This document shows, piece by piece, positions 51,876 to 62,249 of a stretch of 64,000 nucleotides of DNA. Each line of letters begins with the position of its first letter. Within the stretch, counting starts at the first letter, position 1. The position numbers and the translations under genes were made by a program. The notes beneath the pieces are model-generated. The model worked only from the letters and a program-made list of their open reading frames with translations. It did not search any database and was not told the origin of the DNA. Origin of the DNA: Streptomyces sp. TP-A0874 (GTDB taxonomy: Bacteria > Actinomycetota > Actinomycetes > Streptomycetales > Streptomycetaceae); the NCBI RefSeq assembly GCF_001748085.1, contig NZ_BBZK01000010.1:124001-188000 (forward strand), read 5' to 3'.

Positions 51876-52005
51876 CAGCGGTCCGTACCGCGTGCCCTGG
51901 CCCGCACCTCCCCGCGGGCCTCCGCGGACCGCTTCCGGCCGGTGTCCGAGGGGGCCGATGGGTGAGCCGGGCCCCGGATCAACCGCTGACCAACCGCGCC
52001 CCGGA

Positions 52006-52536
52006 TCAACCACCCACCGGGCTGAGCCGGACGGGGCAGCAGCCGGTGAGCAGCCGGGTGAGCGCCTCCTCGACGTCCCGGCCGAGATACCAGTCCCCGG
52101 TGTGGTCGAGGCTGTAGACCCGGCCGTCGCTGTCCATGGCCAGCGCGGCCCGGCCTCCGCCCGGACCGTCCGGGCCCGGGGCCTCCTCGCCGAGCGGGCA
52201 GATGTCCGTCCCCAGCGCGCGGCCGAGGTCGGCGAAGGTGCGGGCGAGGTGCAGACCGCACAACGGGTCGATGAGCAGTTCCGTCGGCGCGATCTCGCGG
52301 CCCGGTCCCGGGGCGGCCACCCGCAGTCCGCCGAACGCGGCCCAGGCCTCGACGGCCGCGGGCAGGATGGTGTGCCGGTGGCCGGCCGGCGAGACGTACC
52401 CGTGGAGGGTGTCCGCCCAGATCTCCGCCTGCCGTATGTCCCGCCGTCCGGGGTGCCAGCCGGCTCGGTGCAGGGCCTCCCGGACGGTGTCGGGGAAGTG
52501 GCGCTCGGAGAGGGGCGGTCGGCCCGGGTTCGGCAC
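52006..52536 (-). CDS. SUKH-3 domain immunity-like protein
   Basis: 176 residues. RHFPDTVREALHRAGWHPGRRD, AAFGGLRV and YSLDHTGDWYLGRDVEEALTRLLTG form the SUKH-3 pattern. SUKH proteins neutralise nucleic-acid-degrading toxins of polymorphic systems. GTG 52536 begins 1 nt after the stop of the upstream deaminase gene, and GAGGAG lies within the end of that gene. The coupling implies it is made in step with the deaminase and may inhibit it. No signal sequence is visible. Confidence 0.82.
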   Translation of the reverse strand: MPNPGRPPLSERHFPDTVREALHRAGWHPGRRDIRQAEIWADTLHGYVSPAGHRHTILPAAVEAWAAFGGLRVAAPGPGREIAPTELLIDPLCGLHLARTFADLGRALGTDICPLGEEAPGPDGPGGGRAALAMDSDGRVYSLDHTGDWYLGRDVEEALTRLLTGCCPVRLSPVGG

Positions 52537-52537
52537 C

Positions 52538-53083
52538 TCAGGCTCCTCGCGGGGTCGGCTCGGCCGGGTCCACCGGGCGTACTCCGAAGTGCCGGAGCAG
52601 CGGTTCGCAGGAACGGCACGGTGGAGCGTAACCGCCGTGCCGCGGGTCGCCGTCCTCCCGGATGTGCCGGGCGGTGAGCTTCGCGTTCCGGAGCGCCCGG
52701 CGGGCGTCGGCCGGGCTCAACGGCCTGCGGGCGGCGCGCTTGCCCCGGGCCCGGTCCACGGTGGTCAGGTAGCGGGAGAGCAGGACGGCTTCGGGGCACC
52801 GGCCGAGGGAACGCTCGCGCTGCTCGGTGGGGAGGGCGTCGAGGAACTCCCGGACCAGCGGGTGGAGCTCCGGCGGCCGGTCGGTGCGCCCGGCGGTGGC
52901 GGTGAGGGTCTCCCCGCCCACCGAGAGGGCGGCGCCCACAGCGGGCAGGATGCCGTCCCTGCGGTGCCGGAGAACCGGGGGGCCCGGGTCACCCGCGGTG
53001 ACGTCCGGGACCCCACCCCCGTCCTGCCGGGGTACATCACCCGGCGTGGCCTCTCCGACCTGCTCTGCTGTGTTCCTGATCAC
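52538..53083 (-). CDS. YwqJ-like putative deaminase
   Basis: 181 residues. The deaminase core is seen in LPAVGAALSVGGET, RCPEAVLLSRYL (a Cys-Pro-Glu motif in the position of the zinc site) and GGYAPPCRSCEPLLRHFGV (C-x2-C). This is the YwqJ-related family of polymorphic-toxin deaminases. There is no visible secretion signal or long trafficking region, so it is probably not exported as such. GGAGGGG precedes GTG 53083. It is translationally coupled to SUKH-3 and divergent from the nuclease-SUKH gene. Substrate is unknown. Confidence 0.75.
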   Translation of the reverse strand: MIRNTAEQVGEATPGDVPRQDGGGVPDVTAGDPGPPVLRHRRDGILPAVGAALSVGGETLTATAGRTDRPPELHPLVREFLDALPTEQRERSLGRCPEAVLLSRYLTTVDRARGKRAARRPLSPADARRALRNAKLTARHIREDGDPRHGGYAPPCRSCEPLLRHFGVRPVDPAEPTPRGA

Positions 53084-53430
53084 GCTTCCCCTCCGGTGCG
53101 GTCCCCCGGTCGCGCGGCAAAGCCTGCCAAACGTGCAGGTGATCTGGAAGCTAGCAGCCCCTTACGGGTGCGTCGTAGTGGTGGGCCCATCTTCCCAAGA
53201 TGCTCTGAAAATATGACGTAGCGTAATCGTATCTCGGCTGCCCGGCCGTGGTTCCGTACCATCCGTCAACGACCGCGGAGGGCGGCGAGTCACTTTCCGT
53301 AGCGCGGCGCCGGCCCGCGCTCCGCCCTCCTCCCCCGTGAGCTGCGGGAAGTCCTCCACGGCGAGGCATCCGGCCCGGCGGCAGCGCATAGGGTGTGCGC
53401 AGTACGCAGACGCAGCAGGGGGCAACCGCC
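53084..53430. other. 347-bp divergent promoter region of the SUKH locus
   Basis: No credible gene is present. The left part (about 53150-53250) is less GC-rich, with a TATGACGTAGCGTAATCGTAT-like stretch that could hold promoters for both directions. AGGGGG precedes the plus-strand start. No clear palindromic operator was found. Confidence 0.45.
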
Positions 53431-54405
53431 ATGACGACAGGTCGGCTCGGTCAGCAGGCCTCGCCACCGAATGCGGCCTATGCCGGGCAGGTCGTGCACT
53501 TCCCGGACCCGGTCCGTGTGACCAGATACCCGAAAGGAGTATCGGTCGACGCCGACGGATACCCGGACTTCTCGCCGTACGCCAGAGCGGCGGCACAGAT
53601 CGCCGACCCGCCGGACGGCTTCGGCGTCGACGAACTCCGGCTCACCGACTACGTGTCGGCCAACGCGGCGCTCCACGCCGACGGCCACGAACTCTGGGAG
53701 AGCCTCCCGCCGGTGGCCACGCCGCACGGCTGGACCTGGCACCACGTCCCCGACAGCCGCCGGATGGAGCTGATACCGGTCGAGGTGAAGGCGCTGCTGC
53801 GCCACCACGGCGGCCTGGCCACCGCACCGGTGGACCAGGGCAAGCGAGGCACCCGGCCGCTCCAGGAGACCCGTCCGGTCCACTTCAAGCTCCCCAGGGG
53901 CACGTCCCTCTCGGAAGCGCGGGTCGCCGAGGCCGAGGAGAGCCTCGGTTACCGGCTCCCCGACGCGTACCGCTCGTTCCTGAAGGCGGCCGGCGGCTGC
54001 GCCCCCGTCGGCCTCGGGCTCGACGCCGAACTCGGCCTCCTGGTCGACCAGCCCTTCTTCACACTGCGCGACGAAGCGGCCGTCAACGACCTGGTCTACG
54101 TCAACAAGTGCCTCCGCGACCACCTGACCAAGGACTACCTGGGGGTCGCCTTCGTCCAGGGCGGGATCCTCGCGGTCAAGGTGAAGGGGCAGGCGGTCGG
54201 TTCGGTGTGGTTCTGCGCCTACGACGACGCCCGGGACCGCGACGGCGCCTCCACCCAGGAACGCGTCGAGCAGCTGCTGCTGCCCTGCGGAGAGGACTTC
54301 GACGTCTTCCTCAAGCGGCTGGTGGGCAGCCCCCCGGAGCTGGAGACGGTGGCGAACCTGATGGTGGACGGCGGCTTCGCGCACGTCGTCCCGGTGGAGG
54401 GATGA
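53431..54405 (+). CDS. WHH-type nuclease domain fused to SMI1/KNR4 (SUKH) domain
   Basis: 324 residues from ATG 53431 (AGGGGG 8 nt upstream). Residues about 35-130 carry FPDPVRVTRYPKGVSVDADGYPDF and then GWTWHH (Trp103-His104-His105) with DSRRMELIPVEVKALLRHHGG. This is the HNH-superfamily WHH toxin pattern. Residues about 160-315 are a SUKH domain (VAEAEESLGYRLPDAYRSFLKAAGGCAP, YLGVAFVQGGILAVKVKG). Toxin and immunity modules in one chain are unusual. The next gene starts 7 bp after its stop. Whether the nuclease is active is unknown. Confidence 0.75.
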   Translation: MTTGRLGQQASPPNAAYAGQVVHFPDPVRVTRYPKGVSVDADGYPDFSPYARAAAQIADPPDGFGVDELRLTDYVSANAALHADGHELWESLPPVATPHGWTWHHVPDSRRMELIPVEVKALLRHHGGLATAPVDQGKRGTRPLQETRPVHFKLPRGTSLSEARVAEAEESLGYRLPDAYRSFLKAAGGCAPVGLGLDAELGLLVDQPFFTLRDEAAVNDLVYVNKCLRDHLTKDYLGVAFVQGGILAVKVKGQAVGSVWFCAYDDARDRDGASTQERVEQLLLPCGEDFDVFLKRLVGSPPELETVANLMVDGGFAHVVPVEG

Positions 54406-54412
54406 GGCGGCG

Positions 54413-56680
54413 ATGGTGACCTTCGCGCAGGCACAGGAGCAGGGCGAACGGTGGATCAACGCCGAGGTGCCCGCCGAACACCGCCGCGAGGTCCGGGTGC
54501 GGGAGTTCGACCTGGGCTTCGTGGTCTGGGCCGAGGACCGCGCCGACGGCCCGGCCACCGGCGGTGGGCGCTCGCTGCTGGTGGTAGCGGGGGACAGCGG
54601 TGACACCACGCTCTGGCCGGACCTGCCGGTGAGCGATGTCATCCGGGCCTACCGGGAGTGGTACGGAGCCCCTCAGGGCGAGGACGACCGGGCGGAGCCG
54701 GAACCGCCGCGCCGAGTGGATCTGGAGGCCACCTCCTTCCTGCTGACTCCGCCCCAGTGGCTGCAGGACGCCGCCGACAAGATGGGCATCCCGGACCACC
54801 GCCCGACCGGCCCGGCGGCCCCGGCTTCCGAGCCGACCGGCGGCCCCGGCGAGGCGGACACCGACGGCACCCCGTGGGCCGGCACCGACACCTCGGGAGG
54901 GGGCGACGACAGCGACCGGTCCGTCGGTCTGCCCCAGACCGTCTTCGCCGCACCGCTGGTGGAGCACGGGGACGAGCCGGCCCCGGCCGGCGACAGCTCC
55001 GAGGCCAAGACCCAGCTGATGTCCAGCGGCAGCGCACTGCCCCCGACGGCCATCGCCCCGGCCATGGACCTGCCGGGGCCGGGCACCCCGCCACCCGGCG
55101 CCGCCGACATCGCCGCCGAGGCCACCGCCCGCGGGCCCGGCCCGGGGCCGAACACCCCACCGCCGCCCGGGGTCCCCGGGCCACCGGGCTCCGGACCGGG
55201 CGCCCCGGGGGTGCCCGCGCCCGGCTATCCGCCCCAGCCGGCAGCCGGCCCGGACGGGCCGCCCGGCGCCCCCGGCGCCGGTCCCGGCACACCTCCCCCG
55301 CCTTCGCCTCCTCCTCCGCCCGGCGGGGGTCCGGGGGGCGGCGGGGTGCACCACGCACCCACGATGCTGGCCGACACCAACGGCTCGGGCCTGCCCGGCG
55401 CCGGCGGCGGGCCGGGGACCCCGCCGCCACCGGGGCCGCCCGGTGTCCCCGGTGCCGGCCCCGGCACACCTCCTCCGCCTCCGCCTCCACCGCCGGCCGG
55501 TGGGGGAACGGGCGGCGGGATGCACCACGCCGCCACGATGCTCGCCGGATCGGGCACCGGCGGTCACCCCGGCCCGCCGGGACCGCCGGGACCGCCGGGT
55601 GCCCCCGGCGGCATGGCCCCCGGTGCCCCCGGGATGCCGCCTGCCGGAGGGCAGGTTCCCCCCGGCTACGGCTACCCGCAGGCCCAGCCCGGCGGGCCGG
55701 CCATGGTCGGACCCGGCTACATGGCCGTCCTCCGCTACCGGGCGCAGGACGGTTCCGAGCAGCAGGTGATCCGGCGCTCCGCGCCCGGCACACCACACCC
55801 CGAGTGGCAGATCCTGCACGAGCTGCGCGCCATGAACGTGCCGCCCCAGCAGGTGCTGGAACTCCACACCGAACTGGAGTCCTGCGACCTGCCGGGCGGC
55901 TACTGCGCTCGGATGGTGCGCGAGACCTGGCCCCAGGTGCGCATCAGCCACACGGCTCCATACGGCGCCGACCACGCCAGCCGCCAGCAGGGGGTACGCC
56001 ACCTCGTCGAGCACCAGGGTGAACTGCACCAGGTCGCGGACGGGCCGGCACGCCCCGCGCCGAACCGGGTGCCGCTGCCGCACCCGAGCCAGGTGCCGCC
56101 GGTGCCGCCGGTTCCGGTCGAGGGCATCGCCCACGAGCTGCTGCAGGGCTTCGGTCCGCAGGGCGTCTTCCGGTTCGACCAGCGGGCGGTCTCCCGGCAG
56201 GGGGTGCCGGAGATCGTCGCGCAGCTCCTCGTCTGGGCCGGGCTGCCGGTGGACTTCGGGCCGTTCTTCTGGGCGCAGGCCCAGCCCGGCCGCCCGGTGC
56301 CCACGCTCGCCGAACTCGCCGCCGAACGCGGTGTGCGTCCCGCCGCCGACGCCGGCTCCTACCTGGTCATGGGCAACGACTACGGCCGGCAGCTCTGTGT
56401 GCAGTACGGCACGGCGCACATCGTGGCGGTACCGCTCGAAGGGGTGGACGGGCAGCCCGCGCCGACGCAGTTCGTCAACTCGGGGCTGCCGGAGTTCACC
56501 CGCTGCCTCGGGCTGCTCGGTCGGATGTGGCGGCTGCGGTTCGGGCTCACCCCTGAGCAGGCGGGCCGCTGGACGGTCGATTTCCAGGCCCAGCTGGCCT
56601 CGCTCGACCCGCCGGCGCTCGCCTCGCCGGAGAACTGGTGGGCGGTGCTGCTGGAGCAGATGTGGGACGGGTTGTTCTGA
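54413..56680 (+). CDS. Imm35 - Pro/Gly linker - deaminase - SUKH-4 fusion
   Basis: 755 residues. Residues 1-90 resemble YrhB/Imm35 (VREFDLGFVVWAED, VIRAYREWYG). About 90-435 is a Pro/Gly-rich linker holding TML/TQL motifs. About 437-525 is a nucleotide deaminase of XOO_2897 type: His462-Pro-Glu464 in TPHPEWQILHELRAM, with Cys491 and Cys498 in ESCDLPGGYCARM as zinc ligands. About 580-755 is SUKH-4 (VFRFDQRAVSRQGVPEIV, YLVMGNDYGRQLCVQYG). No signal peptide is seen. Gene order suggests an operon with the WHH-SUKH gene. The target base or nucleotide is unknown. Confidence 0.75.
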   Translation: MVTFAQAQEQGERWINAEVPAEHRREVRVREFDLGFVVWAEDRADGPATGGGRSLLVVAGDSGDTTLWPDLPVSDVIRAYREWYGAPQGEDDRAEPEPPRRVDLEATSFLLTPPQWLQDAADKMGIPDHRPTGPAAPASEPTGGPGEADTDGTPWAGTDTSGGGDDSDRSVGLPQTVFAAPLVEHGDEPAPAGDSSEAKTQLMSSGSALPPTAIAPAMDLPGPGTPPPGAADIAAEATARGPGPGPNTPPPPGVPGPPGSGPGAPGVPAPGYPPQPAAGPDGPPGAPGAGPGTPPPPSPPPPPGGGPGGGGVHHAPTMLADTNGSGLPGAGGGPGTPPPPGPPGVPGAGPGTPPPPPPPPPAGGGTGGGMHHAATMLAGSGTGGHPGPPGPPGPPGAPGGMAPGAPGMPPAGGQVPPGYGYPQAQPGGPAMVGPGYMAVLRYRAQDGSEQQVIRRSAPGTPHPEWQILHELRAMNVPPQQVLELHTELESCDLPGGYCARMVRETWPQVRISHTAPYGADHASRQQGVRHLVEHQGELHQVADGPARPAPNRVPLPHPSQVPPVPPVPVEGIAHELLQGFGPQGVFRFDQRAVSRQGVPEIVAQLLVWAGLPVDFGPFFWAQAQPGRPVPTLAELAAERGVRPAADAGSYLVMGNDYGRQLCVQYGTAHIVAVPLEGVDGQPAPTQFVNSGLPEFTRCLGLLGRMWRLRFGLTPEQAGRWTVDFQAQLASLDPPALASPENWWAVLLEQMWDGLF
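55274..55627. repeat. 177-bp imperfect duplication in the linker
   Basis: Two units start with GAGPGTPPPP at 55274 and 55451, 177 bp (59 codons) apart. Each runs through HHA-x-TMLA into a Gly/Pro stretch. Divergence between the copies shows the duplication is not recent. Confidence 0.75.
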
Positions 56681-56683
56681 TCC

Positions 56684-56751
56684 GGTCGGCCGGCTGAGGG
56701 CCGACCAGGGTGGAGCCGGGTTCGCCGCGTGACGCGCGGGGACCCGGCTCC
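56684..56751. terminator. two consecutive hairpins after the fusion gene
   Basis: GGTCGGCC-GGCTGAG-GGCCGACC (56684-56706) is followed by GGAGCCGGGT (56712-56721) pairing with 56742-56751, which encloses an inner CCGCG/CGCGG stem. They lie between the convergent fusion gene and a small membrane protein gene, and so serve both directions. Confidence 0.75.
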
Positions 56752-56784
56752 GTGCGCTGGTCCGTCAGGGGTGTCGGGCGGACC

Positions 56785-57003
56785 TCAGCGCTCCTCGTAC
56801 TTGGCCAGTGCCAAGCCCAGGCCGAAGAACGTGGGTGCCCATTCGCCCACGAAGATTCCCCAACGGTCGGCTCTGTCCGTGCTTGCCGACTCCCCCTTCA
56901 GCGAGCCGGCCCAGGAGAGGAAGGCCAGCCCGATCGACGCCACGGCCGCCGTGTAGGCGTGGTCACTGCGCAGTCCCATGTCGTGCAGCTTCTTGATCAC
57001 CAT
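56785..57003 (-). CDS. small two-helix membrane protein
   Basis: 72 residues from ATG 57003 (AGGGG 5 nt upstream). MVIKKLHDMGLRSDHAYTAA leads into a helix AAVASIGLAFLSWAG, a charged loop (KGESASTDRADR), and a second helix GEWAPTFFGLGLALAKYEE. It is probably a small inner-membrane protein with a cytoplasmic basic start. No family was recognised. Confidence 0.65.
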   Translation of the reverse strand: MVIKKLHDMGLRSDHAYTAAVASIGLAFLSWAGSLKGESASTDRADRWGIFVGEWAPTFFGLGLALAKYEER

Positions 57004-57239
57004 GGAAACCCCTGAGGTCTTGGCTTCTGCGGACCCTTCGACCGTCCTGGAGGTCCGCGGCGTTCGCCACAGCATGCCGCCGAACGGATGAGGCAGGGGC
57101 CGCCGCGACCCGGGAGGGAGCGGAGTCGGGGCTTTGGCGTATGTATGGCGGAGTGTCGCATTGTGTGTGTTTCATTCGCATCCAGGATGATGTGCTACCG
57201 AAGTGTGATCTCCACCTACCGGGCTAAAGGGGCTTGAGG

Positions 57240-58172
57240 ATGAGTGCGAGTGGGTCCGCGGCACGCTACGACTTCGCCGTCGCACGTGGCCGGGAGCGCG
57301 GCTACCGGCCCGAACAGGTCGACCGCGCCGTCACCGGGCTGGCCACCGAGCGGGACGAGGCATGGGAGCGGGCGGCTCGCCTCACGCTGCTGGCCAAGGA
57401 GATGGAGGAGGAGCTGGAGCGGCTGCGGGAGCAGGCCGAACGGGCGGCCCCGCAGACCTACCGGGAGCTCGGCCCCCGCGCCCAGGAGCTGCTGGCGATG
57501 GCCGAGGCCGAAGCAGCCGACCTCCGCGCCGCCGCCGAGGCCACCGCGGACGAACTGCGGAGCGTCGAGGAGGAACGCGGTCACACGCTGCGGCAGAGCG
57601 CCCGCGGGCACGCGAAGCAGGTGCTGGCCGAGGCCGACCGCTGGGCCGAGGAGCATGTGACCGGTGCTCGTCGGGAGGCGGAGCAGCTGATCGGCACGGC
57701 TCGCACCGAGGCCGAGGAACTCACCAACGAGGCGGCCGTCGGTCTGCGGGAGTCCCGGGAGCAGGCCGCCACGATCCTCGCCGACCAGGAGACGGAGCTG
57801 GCCCGGTGGCGGGAACGGGCCGACCAGGAGTTCGCCGAGGCCGAGACGGCGGGGGACGCCCGCGTGACCGAGCTGGGTGAGCGGGCGGAACGCCTGCTCA
57901 CCGAGGCCCGCGCCGCACACGGGCAGGCGGAGGAGATCGCGGCGCGCCTGCGGTCCCAGGCGGAGGCGGAGGCGGCGGAGATCCTCGCACTGGCCCGCTC
58001 CCGGGCACAGGCCACCGAGCGGGAGACCGACCGGGTCCTCCGGGAACACGCGGACCGCGCCGACGAGGTCAGCTCGCAGCTGGAGCACGTCCGCGCGACC
58101 CTCGCCACGCTCACCGGCAGGGGGATGAACACCGTCCCCGGCCCGGCCGCGCCCCCCGGCTCAGAGGACTGA
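57240..58172 (+). CDS. coiled-coil protein of the Streptomyces cellulose-binding/DivIVA-like family
   Basis: 310 residues from ATG 57240 (AAAGGGG 7 nt upstream). It starts YDFAVARGRERGYRPEQVD, a DivIVA-like N-terminal segment. Long heptad-rich Ala/Glu/Arg helices follow (about 40-295: RLREQAERAAPQTYRELG, AEAEAADLRAAAEATADELR, and repeats of TEARAAH and AEAEAAEI type). The tail is Pro-rich. Such proteins are often annotated as cellulose-binding but are more likely cytoskeletal or polarity factors. No substrate-binding motif is present. Confidence 0.85.
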   Translation: MSASGSAARYDFAVARGRERGYRPEQVDRAVTGLATERDEAWERAARLTLLAKEMEEELERLREQAERAAPQTYRELGPRAQELLAMAEAEAADLRAAAEATADELRSVEEERGHTLRQSARGHAKQVLAEADRWAEEHVTGARREAEQLIGTARTEAEELTNEAAVGLRESREQAATILADQETELARWRERADQEFAEAETAGDARVTELGERAERLLTEARAAHGQAEEIAARLRSQAEAEAAEILALARSRAQATERETDRVLREHADRADEVSSQLEHVRATLATLTGRGMNTVPGPAAPPGSED

Positions 58173-58198
58173 GCCGCAGGACGGGCCGCGGCGGGAGA

Positions 58199-61741
<3,543 letters not shown>

Positions 61742-61931
61742 GTGGGCGGCAATCCATCCTGGTGACAACGCGAACCACCCGACAACGTCCTCGCCCGCTG
61801 CGGCGGGACGGCGGACGGCCGGGTCCTGAAGCGCCCGGCCGGCGGTCTCAGCCGCGCCGGTCGTGGCACTGGAATCCAGAATACGTCGCGCGCGGTCTGG
61901 GGGTGCGGGGGCGCTGGTCGGTGCGGGGGCG

Positions 61932-62060
61932 GGGGCCGGAGTGGGTGGGGGTGCCGCGACCGTCTATTTACGGGGCCCTGCGGCGGAGCTGATCAACCTC
62001 GGGGCGTCGAGCCCCGCAAATACACGGCAGCGTCTCGGCACCCCCACCCACTCCGGCCCC
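61932..62060. repeat. 129-bp long inverted repeat with 25-bp perfect arms
   Basis: Arms 61932-61956 and 62036-62060 are exact 25-bp reverse complements, G-rich on the left. Inside, TATTTACGGGG and CCCCGCAAATA pair with one mismatch, and a central CGGGGC-GTCGA-GCCCCG hairpin lies at 62000-62016. The element sits in a 508-bp gene-free gap between mfd and the ABC permease. It could be a dispersed MITE-like element, a terminator or a cruciform. The rest of the gap (61742-62249) shows no gene. Confidence 0.8.
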
Positions 62061-62202
62061 ACCCCTCCCGCTGGCAGTCAGCAGCCGCCCTGTCCTTCGG
62101 TCTGGCCGACCCCTCCCGTTGCCGGTCGGGGGTTGCCGTGTCTCTGCTGGTCTGGCTGTGGCCCTTCCGGCCTTCAGCGCCCGCTGCCGTTGCTTCCACG
62201 GC

Positions 62203-62236
62203 GCCGCCCCCGTCCGCTCAGCGGACAGGGGCGGCG
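62203..62236 (-). terminator. terminator of the ABC permease gene
   Basis: A 15-bp stem, GCCGCCCCCGTCCGC with GCGGACAGGGGCGGC, has one mismatch and a 3-nt loop. It begins 14 nt after the permease stop on the minus strand. Confidence 0.8.
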
Positions 62237-62249
62237 GGGTGTACGGAAC

